A stretch of 64,000 nt of DNA from Bowmanella denitrificans (GTDB lineage Bacteria > Pseudomonadota > Gammaproteobacteria > Enterobacterales > Alteromonadaceae). The notes below the pieces were generated by a model. That model saw nothing but the letters and a program-made list of their open reading frames with translations, did no database searches and was not told the DNA's origin. This document shows, piece by piece, positions 34,029 through 43,002 of the stretch. How positions within the stretch are numbered: the stretch's first letter is position 1; each line of letters opens with the position of its first letter. The stretch lies in NCBI RefSeq assembly GCF_002887595.1, contig NZ_PEBU01000003.1, positions 248,001-312,000 on the forward strand. The letters are read 5' to 3'. A program made the position numbers and the translations under genes.

Positions 34029-35201
34029 CTATTTTGGACCAAACACTTCAGATACAGCTCCTAAGAACTTAACTCCAATTGATTCGGGTGAATCAAATGC
34101 GCATCGAGTATTCATTTGCATCCCAAATGGTGTAAATCCATCTGAAACAAATGTGACAGCTGAAACGACATTCCCATTATTTAAATACTTGTGCTGCCAC
34201 TCAGGTGCTTTAATTATATATTGGCCTAATCCAACTTTGAAACCACTGCCTGGAGTAGGATAAGTCCATGCAGACCAGCATTGGGCAATGCTTTCACTTA
34301 GAGGTGAAGATGCGTGAAAGTACATTGTCTGCTTATTCCATTGAACCGGTCTAGGACGCCCTCTTTTCTTATCATTTTCTGCTGACTCAATTCCGACACA
34401 TCCAATGTGATAATTGTTAGCTTCTATAGGACTTGACCACGCTACTACTGGGTGGACCCTTGAATCAACAAATTCATCTCTTAGATAGGCTCCTCCAACA
34501 TCCTCATAAATAGTATCATAGTAACATCCCGATCTAGACACACCGCTATGAAAAGTATTCCTTTGCTTGAGCTTTCTCCAATTTAAAGATACAGGTGAAA
34601 AGGCATCTGGAATACTTCCAAGATAGTACTCATTAATTATGGAGAGGTTATCGATAAACATTGGCTGATTCGAAAAACCTAAACTATCTATTCTCACTCT
34701 ACTAAATGAATTATCAGCTACCACAGCGAGATAATTTAATGACGTAGTGATAGACTGCTTGGCAGAAAAAACTACTTTTCTGTTCAGATCCTCATCAAAA
34801 GTTAGTGTAATCTCAGGAGTTCCTGAGTCTTTATCGAGATAGTAAAAACCAATACCTTGAATAGGCCGGCTAAACTCTATATATACAGGACCATTCAAAC
34901 CACCCCAAGTCTTAGAACCTACTATTTTAAACTGAACATTTTCATGTGTCTGGCCAGTTGATAGCGAACCTGTTACGCCTTGCCCCAATTCAATAAGTAA
35001 TTCGGACGATTCAGTTTCAAAAGAATACGGTGACACTGATACTTTAGATAGCGATAGGAACTTTTGTTCTGCTTGCGAAGTTTTGAGTGGTGTGCTGTTA
35101 TTCTGATAGTTATCATCTTTTGCAAAAATAAGATAATTTGCAGAAACCTCATAACTGAAAGAATAAAACCAAGAAAACAGTAAAAAATAAAATAATCTCA
35201 T
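34029..35201 (-). CDS. Exported protein of unknown function (390 aa)
   Basis: I do not recognise this protein. A signal peptide (MRLFYFLLFSWFYSFSYEVSA) is followed by a beta-rich region at about 60-190: YIEFSRPIQGIGFYYLD, EITLTFDEDLNRKVVFS and MFIDNLSIINEYYLG. This pattern resembles the jelly-roll domains of secreted surface proteins that end in a DNLS-type strand. The second half (200-390) is rich in Trp and Ser. It is cotranscribed with the 261-residue gene. AT-rich composition and position between flgE and flgF suggest insertion into the hook-rod operon. Confidence 0.7.
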   Translation of the reverse strand: MRLFYFLLFSWFYSFSYEVSANYLIFAKDDNYQNNSTPLKTSQAEQKFLSLSKVSVSPYSFETESSELLIELGQGVTGSLSTGQTHENVQFKIVGSKTWGGLNGPVYIEFSRPIQGIGFYYLDKDSGTPEITLTFDEDLNRKVVFSAKQSITTSLNYLAVVADNSFSRVRIDSLGFSNQPMFIDNLSIINEYYLGSIPDAFSPVSLNWRKLKQRNTFHSGVSRSGCYYDTIYEDVGGAYLRDEFVDSRVHPVVAWSSPIEANNYHIGCVGIESAENDKKRGRPRPVQWNKQTMYFHASSPLSESIAQCWSAWTYPTPGSGFKVGLGQYIIKAPEWQHKYLNNGNVVSAVTFVSDGFTPFGMQMNTRCAFDSPESIGVKFLGAVSEVFGPK

Positions 35202-35280
35202 AAGTTTTTTCCTTAAAAATTTAAAATCCCATACAGATAGAATCTAAATCACCTCCAGCTTTTTTTTTGAGAAAGACAGG

Positions 35281-35314
35281 CTAGTTGTACAATATTTATT
35301 TATCATACAACTAG
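35281..35314 (-). terminator. Stem-loop after flgE
   Basis: CTAGTTGTA (35281-35289) pairs with TACAACTAG (35306-35314), nine base pairs with a 16-base loop, ten bases after the flgE stop. The T-tract that follows on the minus strand is poor, so it may be a weak terminator or a 3' stabiliser. Confidence 0.5.
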
Positions 35315-35323
35315 AGACTACTG

Positions 35324-36706
35324 TTATCTAATATTCAATACCGTTTGATTTAACTGGTTATTCACTTCCAGTGCGCGGGAGTTGGCCTGGAAGTTACGCT
35401 GGGCAACAATCATATCAATCAGCTCAGTGGTCAGATTGACGTTGGCCGACTCCAGCGCCTGGGAGTTAATATCCCCATAGGTGCCGGTGGTCGCTTCACC
35501 CGCCAGGGCTTCGCCGGACAGAATACTTTCCTTCCACTGGGTATTGCTTTGCTGGGTCAGACCCTGCTCATTGGCAAAGCGAATTAAGCCAATTCTGGCA
35601 ATAGGGTCAAAAGTACCGTTTGAGTACTTGGCCAGTACCAGCCCGTCTTTATTGATTTCAATGCCGGTTAAGCGACCAACAGGCAGACCATCCTGGGCTA
35701 AGGTAGTGGCCACAAAAGGATCGGCATATTGGGTTGGCTCTTCTGGGGTTTGTGGTGGACCACCGGAAAAATTGAAATCAATCTTTAACGTTTGAGCCTG
35801 ATCAGAACCATTGGTCAGAATAGTGCCTAGCGCCTCTGTCTCAAGTTTAAAGTCTGATGTTGCCACATTATCTGCTGCTCTGACGCCTAAAAACTCGCCG
35901 CCACTATTAAATTCGAGTCGAGCACCAGCGACCGTGTTACCCGTCGCTGTACCAGCAGTATTGACTGCAGGTGCAGCAGCAACTGCAGGATCAATATTCA
36001 CAAGCTGGTCATCAACTGCAGTGACCATAATCCACTGATTGGGGTTGCCTGGCGCGACAATAGTCCCATCTTTAATAAAGTAAAAGGTCTGCACATGACT
36101 GTCACCCAAAGAGTCATACACGGTAATAGAGGTCTTGGCGTGGTAACTTAATTGATCATCGGGGTCAAACTGAGCAGGATCCAACCCCACCGCGCTGGCT
36201 GGCAGATTCATTTTCATATCCACCTCGGTGGTGGCCTGCGGGGCACCAGAGGAGTCGGGCACACGAATCGGCACCATAGTACTGGTAGCTACAGAAGCAG
36301 ACGTCCCATCAGCGTTAACCGGAAAACCCAGCAAATGCTGACCACCAGAATTCACCACATAATTATCGGAGTTGAGCTTAAACATCCCAGAGCGCGTATA
36401 AGAAAAATCCCGCGAGGAAAGATCCGGGGCCAGGGCAAAAAAGCCGTTGCCACTAATGGCCAGATCCAGGGCGCTTTCGGTAAATTGCAACGCTCCCTGG
36501 CTAAATTGCTGGGCCACTTCCTGGGTTAATACCCCATCGCCGACTTTAGTTCTGGAACCGGCCAGCAAAGACGTAGCATACACATCACCAAATTCAGCAC
36601 GGGACTGTTTAAAGCCGACGGTATTGACGTTGGCAATATTATTGGCGGTGGTATCCAGGTCGCGCTGGGCGGCGTTTACACCACTTAATGCAATATTGAA
36701 GGACAT
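35324..36706 (-). CDS. flgE: FlgE: flagellar hook protein
   Basis: A 460-residue hook subunit. The N-terminus MSFNIALSGVNAAQRDLDTT then ANNIANVNTVGFKQSRAEFG and the C-terminus ALESANVNLTTELIDMIVAQ then RNFQANSRALEVNNQLNQTV are the conserved D0/D1 helices. The middle is a beta-rich hook surface domain. It is the last gene of flgBCDE and is followed by a stem-loop. Confidence 0.95.
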   Translation of the reverse strand: MSFNIALSGVNAAQRDLDTTANNIANVNTVGFKQSRAEFGDVYATSLLAGSRTKVGDGVLTQEVAQQFSQGALQFTESALDLAISGNGFFALAPDLSSRDFSYTRSGMFKLNSDNYVVNSGGQHLLGFPVNADGTSASVATSTMVPIRVPDSSGAPQATTEVDMKMNLPASAVGLDPAQFDPDDQLSYHAKTSITVYDSLGDSHVQTFYFIKDGTIVAPGNPNQWIMVTAVDDQLVNIDPAVAAAPAVNTAGTATGNTVAGARLEFNSGGEFLGVRAADNVATSDFKLETEALGTILTNGSDQAQTLKIDFNFSGGPPQTPEEPTQYADPFVATTLAQDGLPVGRLTGIEINKDGLVLAKYSNGTFDPIARIGLIRFANEQGLTQQSNTQWKESILSGEALAGEATTGTYGDINSQALESANVNLTTELIDMIVAQRNFQANSRALEVNNQLNQTVLNIR

Positions 36707-36721
36707 CTTGGTTCTCTCCTA

Positions 36722-37411
36722 TCAGCTGCCAATCTGCAGAACATCAGAAAGCTTAACGCTCTCTTCGCCGGCCAGATTGAGAATGACACCCTGGCTGCTT
36801 GACGCCAGGCTGACGCTATTGACATGACGGTTAATGGCGGTGGGCAGATCAATGCGCTTTTCTCCCACCTTGGCCGTCGCGGTAATGGTGTAGTTGCCGG
36901 GCGGCAAGGGGTTGCCGCTGTTATCCGTACCATCCCAGTTAAATTCGATATTGCCTGGCTCTTTGGAGCCCAGGGTCATAGTCCGCACCGTTTGCCCGCT
37001 GTTATCTTCGATGGTGATCTTCATATCATGGGCGGCTTTTTCATTGATAATCACCCCGGATACCTCGGCATTTTCGCTATCTGCCAGGCTGGCTTTATCA
37101 CCAATTACCAATACCTGCTGACCAATCAGCCCGGACGCGGCCAGGGCCTGACTGGAGTTCATATTAGCGGCAAAGCCTTCAAAACTGGTTTGCAGCTTGG
37201 TCAGGCTGTCGGCCATAGTGAAGCTGGTCATCTGCGCGATCATCTGATCATTGTCCACCGGCTTGGTGGGGTCCTGCTGGGCTAACTGTTCGGTTAGCAA
37301 GGCGAAGAAATCTTCCTGCTTAAGCTGACCGTTGGTGTTTTCCGGCACCTTGCTTTCCTGCGGCCAGTAGAGGTCGCGGATATCCTGGTTATTGCTTACT
37401 GAATCTGCCAT
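36722..37411 (-). CDS. flgD: FlgD: hook cap / scaffold protein
   Basis: A 229-residue hook assembly protein. QEDFFALLTEQLAQQDPTKP VDNDQMIAQMTSF is the conserved N-terminal export and capping motif, and GNIEFNWDGTDNSGNPLPPG NYTITA is the Ig-like C-terminal domain. It sits between flgC and flgE with short gaps. Confidence 0.95.
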   Translation of the reverse strand: MADSVSNNQDIRDLYWPQESKVPENTNGQLKQEDFFALLTEQLAQQDPTKPVDNDQMIAQMTSFTMADSLTKLQTSFEGFAANMNSSQALAASGLIGQQVLVIGDKASLADSENAEVSGVIINEKAAHDMKITIEDNSGQTVRTMTLGSKEPGNIEFNWDGTDNSGNPLPPGNYTITATAKVGEKRIDLPTAINRHVNSVSLASSSQGVILNLAGEESVKLSDVLQIGS

Positions 37412-37429
37412 AAGTTAATCCTCAGAGGC

Positions 37430-37852
37430 TTACTGACCCTGACCAAGCTGCAATACACGGCGGAAGATCCGCTTGGTGGTATCAGCAACTTGCACATTGG
37501 TTTCATAGGCCTTGGACGCTGACATCATGTCGGCCATTTCTTCGACAATATTGACATTGGGTTTGTAGATATAGCCGTCTTTGTCGGCCATCGGATGGCC
37601 AGGGCTGTATTCCACCTGCAGCGGCCGGTCGCTTTCCACCACACCCAGCACTTTTACGCCACTGCCGGCTGTTTGATCGTCAATGGCGCGCTGCATTTCT
37701 GCGGCAAATACCGGCTTACGGGCGCGATAGGTTTGATCAATACTGCTGCTGACGCTGTTGGCGTTGGCAATATTACTGGCAGTGGTATTCAACCTGACCG
37801 ACTCAGCACTCATGCCGGTGCTGGCGATATTCATAATGTTAAACAGGCTCAT
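37430..37852 (-). CDS. flgC: FlgC: proximal rod protein
   Basis: A 140-residue rod subunit with FNIMNIASTGMSAESVRLNT then TASNIANANSVSSSIDQTYR and the C-terminal NVNIVEEMADMMSASKAYET NVQVADT. The start overlaps the flgB stop by one base, showing translational coupling. Confidence 0.95.
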   Translation of the reverse strand: MSLFNIMNIASTGMSAESVRLNTTASNIANANSVSSSIDQTYRARKPVFAAEMQRAIDDQTAGSGVKVLGVVESDRPLQVEYSPGHPMADKDGYIYKPNVNIVEEMADMMSASKAYETNVQVADTTKRIFRRVLQLGQGQ

Positions 37853-38253
37853 CAGGCTTGCCCTCCACTTAAGGCCTTCTTAAAGCCTTTGAATTTGCCA
37901 TTGAGAAATTCGATACCGGCCTGATAACGCATACCGGTATCTAAAAAGGCATTTCGCTCCGCTTGCACATCCACGGTATTGCCATCGCCGGTATCCGGCT
38001 GGGTAGGCACCCGGTACATCAGCTCACCGGGATTACGTACCTCAACAGCAAAGTGTTTTTCGTGGGTACGGGATAAACTGGAGGTGCGCTCGGTCTGAGC
38101 CGCCTGCATGGCGGTTTTAAAGTCAATATCGCGGGCTTTGTAGCCAGGGGTATTGGCATTGGCCAGGTTGCCTGACATCACTTCCATCTTCTCGGTACGT
38201 ACCTGAAGCGCGCGATGATGCAAGCCGACTAATTTATCTAAGCTGATTGCCAC
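37852..38253 (-). CDS. flgB: FlgB: proximal rod protein
   Basis: A 133-residue rod subunit. I chose GTG 38253 (read as MAISLDKLVGLHHRALQV), with AAGGAG six bases upstream, over the frame's earlier ATG at 38298; that would add 15 residues unlike any FlgB and would overlap the promoter. SGNLANANTPGYKARDIDFK is diagnostic. It heads flgBCDE. Confidence 0.94.
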   Translation of the reverse strand: MAISLDKLVGLHHRALQVRTEKMEVMSGNLANANTPGYKARDIDFKTAMQAAQTERTSSLSRTHEKHFAVEVRNPGELMYRVPTQPDTGDGNTVDVQAERNAFLDTGMRYQAGIEFLNGKFKGFKKALSGGQA

Positions 38254-38292
38254 CTTGTTCTCCTTACCACGGAGTTTGTCTTGGCAAAAACT

Positions 38293-38309
38293 TAGCAATA
38301 GATATGCCA
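38293..38309 (-). promoter_or_regulatory. Sigma-54 promoter of flgBCDE
   Basis: The minus strand reads TGGCATATCTATTGCTA: GG (38308-38307), ten bases, GC (38296-38295). It ends 40 bases before the chosen flgB start. Confidence 0.82.
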
Positions 38310-38355
38310 GTTTAATGACGTCATCAAACCGGCACTTTGGAGAAGTTAAGGTAAG

Positions 38356-39189
38356 TTATTGTTTTTTGGCGTAATACAAACCAGGATTACAGCGTACCAT
38401 GCTAAAGGCTTCTGACAAACCAGACATGGATTCCGAGGCACCGAGGAACAAAATTCCATCCTTTTGCAGGCCGGCGGCAATTTGTTGCAGTATTTGCGAT
38501 TTAATCTGGGCGGAAAAATAAATCAGCACATTTCGACAAAAGACCAGATCAAATTTCCCCAAAGAGGCATATGACTCCAGTAAATTAATCGGTCTGAACG
38601 ACACCATACTGGTGACCTGGGATTTTAGCCGCATGGTGCCATTGGCGGTAGGTTCAAAAAATTGCCGCTTACGCTCCTCGGACAATCCCCGGGACAGCGA
38701 CAGATTGTCGTACTCTGCCTGCTTACAGCGGTTAAGCATATCTGAAGAGATGTCTGTACCAATAATCTGCACGCCCCCTGGAAAAGCACCAGGATTACGC
38801 TGTAAAAATTCCAGTATGCACATCGAGATGGAATAAGGCTCCTGACCAGATGAACAGGCAGCAGACCAGATGCGCAATGGGCCAGTTTTTCCTTTAAACT
38901 TAAGCAACAGCTCATTCTTCAATAATTCAAAGGGGTAGGTATCCCGAAACCACAAGGTTTCATTGGTGGTCATGGCATCAATAACTGCTTCTCGCAAGGT
39001 GCGATCCCGGCCATTCACCACATTGTTGATCAATTGGGGTAAGTCAGGTAAATCAAAACGGCGTAGCAAAGGGGATAGTCTGCTGCGCACTAAATACTGT
39101 TTATTGTCACCCAGCACTATACCGCACTGACGCTCCAGATAATCCCGGAACAAGGCATAATCCTGGTTTCCTATTTCTTTATCAGGCAC
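38356..39189 (-). CDS. cheR: CheR: chemoreceptor methyltransferase
   Basis: A 277-residue SAM-dependent methyltransferase that methylates glutamates of chemoreceptors. The N-terminal helical domain has YLERQCGIVLGDNKQYLVRS RLSPLLRRF; the catalytic domain has RIWSAACSSGQEPYSISMCI, IIGTDISSDMLNRCKQAEYD and FDLVFCRNVLIYFS. It follows cheV by 14 bases, an arrangement common upstream of polar flgB operons. Confidence 0.95.
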   Translation of the reverse strand: MPDKEIGNQDYALFRDYLERQCGIVLGDNKQYLVRSRLSPLLRRFDLPDLPQLINNVVNGRDRTLREAVIDAMTTNETLWFRDTYPFELLKNELLLKFKGKTGPLRIWSAACSSGQEPYSISMCILEFLQRNPGAFPGGVQIIGTDISSDMLNRCKQAEYDNLSLSRGLSEERKRQFFEPTANGTMRLKSQVTSMVSFRPINLLESYASLGKFDLVFCRNVLIYFSAQIKSQILQQIAAGLQKDGILFLGASESMSGLSEAFSMVRCNPGLYYAKKQ

Positions 39190-39203
39190 AAATTATTCTC
39201 AAA

Positions 39204-40127
39204 CTATTCAAGACCTAACCATTTTTTAACCGAGTTGGCCAGTTCATCCGGGTGGAACTTAGCGATAAAGTCGTCCGCTCCAACCTTCTTCACCATTGCC
39301 TGATTAAATACACCACTTAGGGAAGTATGCAGAACCACATGGAGATTTTTCAGCTCGGGGGAATTTTTAATCTCCGCAGTCAGAGTGTAGCCATCCATTT
39401 CCGGCATCTCAATGTCAGATACCAGCACCCCGACTTTGTCGGTGACATCGCCGGTTTCTTCCGCCAGCTCACGTAACCTTACCAGGGCCTCCATACCGTT
39501 TTTGGCCGCTTCAATTTTTAACCCCAGGCTGGTCAGCGCCTTCGTTACCTGATTGCGTGCCACCGATGAGTCATCTGCAATAAAGATAATTTTATCCTGA
39601 ATGCCGGATACATCCAGGCCTTCGGTGACTGAAGCACTGACATCGGTATTAAGCGGCGAAATCTCATTGAGGATCTTTTCCACATCGAGGATTTCCACCA
39701 ACTCCTTGTCCACTTCGGTAACGGCCGTCAAATAACTGGCGCGCCCTGCCCCTTTTGGCGGTGGCATGATGGAATCCCAGTTAATATTAATGATGCGTTC
39801 CACCGAGTTGACCAAAAAGCCCTGCACTGAGCGATTGTATTCGGCAATGATGATAAAGCACTTTGCAATATCTTCGATGGGTTTGCCGCCGGTGGCCAGA
39901 CTCAGGTCGATGACCGAAATAGTCTGCCCGCGGATATGCGCGATACCCCGTACAAACTTGTTCAGCCTCGGCATAGCTGTGAGCGGTGGGCACTGCAGTA
40001 CCTCCCGGACTTTGAAGACGTTGATGCCAAAACGCTGGCGTCCCCGCAACTTAAACAGTAATAACTCCAGCCTGTTCTGACCTACGAGTTGCGTGCGCTG
40101 GTTAACCGAATCAAGGATCCCCGCCAT
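39204..40127 (-). CDS. cheV: CheV: chemotaxis coupling protein with receiver domain
   Basis: A 307-residue protein with a CheW-like domain (about 15-160: LLFKLRGRQRFGINVFKVRE then VLQCPPLTAMPRL) and a response-regulator receiver domain (about 175-305: IIFIADDSSVARNQVTKAL, phosphoacceptor Asp in VLVSDIEMPEMDGYTL, Lys in VGADDFIAKFHPDEL). It couples receptors to CheA and may act as a phosphate sink. GAGGTGG precedes the ATG. Confidence 0.95.
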   Translation of the reverse strand: MAGILDSVNQRTQLVGQNRLELLLFKLRGRQRFGINVFKVREVLQCPPLTAMPRLNKFVRGIAHIRGQTISVIDLSLATGGKPIEDIAKCFIIIAEYNRSVQGFLVNSVERIININWDSIMPPPKGAGRASYLTAVTEVDKELVEILDVEKILNEISPLNTDVSASVTEGLDVSGIQDKIIFIADDSSVARNQVTKALTSLGLKIEAAKNGMEALVRLRELAEETGDVTDKVGVLVSDIEMPEMDGYTLTAEIKNSPELKNLHVVLHTSLSGVFNQAMVKKVGADDFIAKFHPDELANSVKKWLGLE

Positions 40128-40153
40128 AAAACCACCTCAGTGATATTGCAATT

Positions 40154-40170
40154 CAGGCACAATACTTGCC
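40154..40170 (+). promoter_or_regulatory. Sigma-54 promoter of flgA, possibly bidirectional
   Basis: CAGGCACAATACTTGCC has GG (40156-40157), ten bases, GC (40168-40169), and a good TTGC box. The site is nearly palindromic: read on the minus strand it also gives GG-N10-GC (GGCAAGTATTGTGC), towards cheV. Confidence 0.72.
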
Positions 40171-40264
40171 CTAACTACTGTAATCCGACAATAACCCGGC
40201 AGTCATACCAGGCTATGTTACTAGAATTTGCCATTAAGCATAGCCAAAGTGGCTTGAAGTAGAC

Positions 40265-40981
40265 ATGAATAATTTAGCTAGTGTCATGAGAATATTGATA
40301 TTTTTTCTTTTACTGGGGCAAAACGCCGAACTATTCGCCGATCCGGTGGATAATTCATCCCCCCATCAGGCTGTGCGTGATGCCGCCAGACAGTATGTGT
40401 TTGAGCGTGTCACCGCCTTATCCTCTGAAGATACCCGCCTGGATGTGATGGCAGCGGAAGTTGACGAAAGATTACAGGTGCCACAATGCGACACGCCCTT
40501 TACGGCGCAGGCCAGCGAAAATAGCCTGACCCAGTCTAACGTTACCGTTAAAGTGAGTTGCCCGGCCAATAACTGGTTTTTGTATGTGATGGTCAAGGTG
40601 CGGCAGGTTCAGCCCGTGGTGGTTACCAAAGTACCGATTTCCCCTGGTACTCTGCTGGATGACACGCAGTTGGAAGTGGTGGAAATGGAACTGGGGCAAT
40701 TGCGCAGCACCACCTACTCGGCCGTTGAAGAGCTAACAGGGGCCAGAAGCAAAAGGCGACTTCGCCCGGGGCAGCCCATTGAACCCGGACTGCTTTGCTA
40801 TGTGTGCAAGGGCGACAGTATCGTGATTCGTGCAGCTGCCGCCGGACTTTTTATTAAAACCAGCGGCGTGGCCCAGCAAGATGGTAATATCGGTGACACC
40901 ATCTTGGTAAAAAATGTCAGTTCCGACAAACTGATTGGCGCTCGTGTGGTCAGCGCAATGGAAGTGGCGGTAGGAATTTAA
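40265..40981 (+). CDS. flgA: FlgA: P-ring assembly chaperone
   Basis: A 238-residue periplasmic protein with a signal peptide (MRILIFFLLLGQNAELFADP within residues 8-27) and the SAF-type C-terminal domain: VVTKVPISPGTLLDDTQLEV, RRLRPGQPIEPGLLCYVCKG and QQDGNIGDTILVKNVSSDKL. It helps FlgI assemble the P-ring. The start could also be ATG 40286; Shine-Dalgarno support is weak for both. It diverges from cheV. Confidence 0.92.
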   Translation: MNNLASVMRILIFFLLLGQNAELFADPVDNSSPHQAVRDAARQYVFERVTALSSEDTRLDVMAAEVDERLQVPQCDTPFTAQASENSLTQSNVTVKVSCPANNWFLYVMVKVRQVQPVVVTKVPISPGTLLDDTQLEVVEMELGQLRSTTYSAVEELTGARSKRRLRPGQPIEPGLLCYVCKGDSIVIRAAAAGLFIKTSGVAQQDGNIGDTILVKNVSSDKLIGARVVSAMEVAVGI

Positions 40982-41099
40982 GCGGCTAACGCCCCTGTTG
41001 TGCTTATTTTTTCAACAAAGCGGCCGATACTATGGTCAGCCACCGCAATAAAGCGGTTTGCAAGCGTTTGCAAAAGGTGTGAGTGGCTAAATAATTTGC

Positions 41100-41126
41100 T
41101 AAAGTAAAGTCTGCATCTGCCGATAA
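41100..41126 (+). promoter_or_regulatory. Sigma-28 (FliA) promoter of flgMN
   Basis: TAAA (41100-41103), exactly 15 bases, then a perfect GCCGATAA (41119-41126). It lies 35 bases before the flgM start. This gives the usual loop in which FliA drives its own anti-sigma factor. Confidence 0.88.
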
Positions 41127-41161
41127 CATGAGCAGAGGTTTATCAGGTAGTGGATGTGAGT

Positions 41162-41494
41162 ATGTCTATTAACAACATCAACGGTAATGTAAATAAGCCG
41201 CAGGTGGACAGCCAGAAGCTGAATCAGCAGCAACAGGCGCAAAACCAGGCGGCCGCCCAGGCAACACAGGCCAAGGCACAGACAACTGCCCCCAGGCAGG
41301 ATTCAGTGTCGCTGACCCAGTCTGCCCAGCAGTTGGCGCAGGTTCAAAAGAAAGGCAATGATGCTCCGGTTAATCAGGATAAGGTCGATCGTCTGAAGCG
41401 CGCTATCCAGTCTGGTGAATACAAAGTAAACCCGGAAGTGCTGGCACAGAAAATCGCCAAACTGGAAGGTGAACTGTTTGGAGTGAAATCCTAA
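41162..41494 (+). CDS. flgM: FlgM: anti-sigma-28 factor
   Basis: A protein of 110 residues from ATG 41162 (MSINNINGNVNKPQVDS), the start that matches the family; in-frame GTGs at 41150 and 41156 are alternatives. The N-terminal half is Gln/Ala-rich and disordered. The C-terminal sigma-binding part has PVNQDKVDRLKRAIQSGEYK VNPEVLAQKIAKLEGELF. It holds FliA inactive until the hook is complete, then is exported. Confidence 0.92.
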   Translation: MSINNINGNVNKPQVDSQKLNQQQQAQNQAAAQATQAKAQTTAPRQDSVSLTQSAQQLAQVQKKGNDAPVNQDKVDRLKRAIQSGEYKVNPEVLAQKIAKLEGELFGVKS

Positions 41495-41914
41495 GTGTCG
41501 ATGCAGCAGAGCCTGGAACTGTTAAACAAGCAGAAAGATGCCCTGTTGCAGTTACAACTGTTGCTCGACAATGAACTTCACCAAATCAGCAGCCGTGACG
41601 CCGAAGCCTTGATCAGTCTGGTGAAGGAAAAAGAAACGCTGCTGGAGCAAATTCAGTTACAGGATGAGCAGCTCGGTAAGCTGTTACCTGACCCACTATT
41701 ACCACAACAGCAAGAATTGAAATCCGAGATTTTGGATCTGGTCAAAGATTGTCAGTACCGCACCCAGGTTAATGCCACCGCGGTAGAACAGGGTCAACTG
41801 CGTTTGGAACACTTACGTAGTCTGATTATTGAATCCCGCGCCAAAGAAAGCCTGACCTATGACAAGGCAGGTAGAAAACATTCCGGCAACCGTGGCGGCG
41901 GAGTCAGCGCTTAA
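41495..41914 (+). CDS. flgN: FlgN: export chaperone for FlgK and FlgL
   Basis: A 139-residue helical coiled-coil protein starting (GTG) right after the flgM stop; ATG 41501 is an alternative. QSLELLNKQKDALLQLQLLL and ALISLVKEKETLLEQIQLQD fit the FlgN family. The tail is Gly- and Arg-rich. It is the distal gene of flgMN. Confidence 0.88.
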   Translation: MSMQQSLELLNKQKDALLQLQLLLDNELHQISSRDAEALISLVKEKETLLEQIQLQDEQLGKLLPDPLLPQQQELKSEILDLVKDCQYRTQVNATAVEQGQLRLEHLRSLIIESRAKESLTYDKAGRKHSGNRGGGVSA

Positions 41915-41962
41915 GCTCCCCAGCTATACCCAAGGTCCAGAAACAGACCTGCAAAAAATGCC

Positions 41963-42380
41963 TTTTCACCGCTGAGTCGCAGAGATCCCAGAGATTTCAA
42001 CAGCCGAAGCAGCATAATTCACCAAGGCTTCCTTACCCTGGATTGACGTTCTCCGCGAGCTTCTCTTGGCACCCTCAGCGTCTTGGCGAGAAGTTAACAT
42101 GGTCTGACGCGGACGTATTTTTTTCCCCACTGAGGCGCAGAGATCCCAGAGTTTTCAACAGCCGAAGCAGCAAGACTCACCGAGACTTCCTTATCATGGA
42201 TTGACGTTCTCCGCGAGCTTCTCTTGGCGCCCTCAGCGTCTTGGCGAGAAGTTAACATGGTCGGGCAACAGGACGTATCTTTCACCACTGAGGCACAGAA
42301 TTTACAGATTTCTTAACAGATAGTATCAAAGCACTCCTGCTTCTCTCTGTGTGCTCAGCGGCTCTGCGGTGAAAAGTATT
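41963..42380. repeat. Two 158-base direct repeats plus a partial third
   Basis: Copies at about 41963-42120 and 42121-42279 share long exact blocks, such as ATTGACGTTCTCCGCGAGCT and GGCGAGAAGTTAACATGGTC, with period about 158. A third stretch at 42280-42375 keeps only the ends: TTCACCACTGAGGCACAGA and its inverse GCTCAGCGGCTCTGCGGTGA. Each copy is bounded by forms of the accessory repeat seen at 10 kb. The spacer between flgN and flgP holds nothing else. Confidence 0.85.
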
Positions 42381-42836
42381 TTAGTAGTAGCGGACCTTTT
42401 TAACCCGCTTGGGCTTGGCTACCGCCAGGTAGATGTCATGTACTTTACGCATATCCAGTTCCAGTTCAGTGGCATAAGTGTTGTCGTCTACCGCATAACT
42501 TTTAACCACTTTGGCTCCACGGATCACGCCATCCACCGACGACTTCAACTGGGCATTGCTCAACACCAGATTAGACAAACTCTCCTGGCCGGATAAGCGC
42601 TGACCGTATACCTGCTCAGCCAGTTCCCGGTAAGCATCCAGCTTAGAAGCTTTAATGGCTTGCAGCATTTTCAGGGTATCGGAACTGCCCTGTTGCTCAG
42701 CAATGGGGGCATAACCCACAGCCTGCAGTACAGGATAAGTGGCGGGTTCGATATATTCCCATTCCACCTGCTTATCATACAGGCTCGAACAACCACCCAG
42801 TAAAATCATCAACAGGCCATATCCCAGGATGCGCAT
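42381..42836 (-). CDS. flgP: FlgP: LPP20-type outer-membrane lipoprotein
   Basis: A 151-residue lipoprotein with signal MRILGYGLLMILLGGCSSLY (lipobox LGGC) and an LPP20-type domain (MLQAIKASKLDAYRELAEQV YGQRLSGQ then VIRGAKVVKSYAVDDNTYAT ELELDM). In Vibrio-type polar flagella FlgP helps build the outer-membrane disc. It diverges from flgT with a 166-base gap. Confidence 0.85.
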   Translation of the reverse strand: MRILGYGLLMILLGGCSSLYDKQVEWEYIEPATYPVLQAVGYAPIAEQQGSSDTLKMLQAIKASKLDAYRELAEQVYGQRLSGQESLSNLVLSNAQLKSSVDGVIRGAKVVKSYAVDDNTYATELELDMRKVHDIYLAVAKPKRVKKVRYY

Positions 42837-43002
42837 TGTCCACCTCGAAGTCTGTTTACAGGGCTATACGCCCTGCCATTAATTATCTGAACATTTAAGT
42901 TAAGCAAAATACGTACCGACTAACGTCAAAGTTTTGTCCGACTAAAACGGTATATATTGTGCATAGTCGGTGACAAACGTTTTCCACCCTGAAGGTACCT
43001 GC

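Noticed and set aside
42094-42288. Small reading frame over the 158-base repeats
   Set aside because: It lies wholly within repeat sequence and has no start signal or homology.
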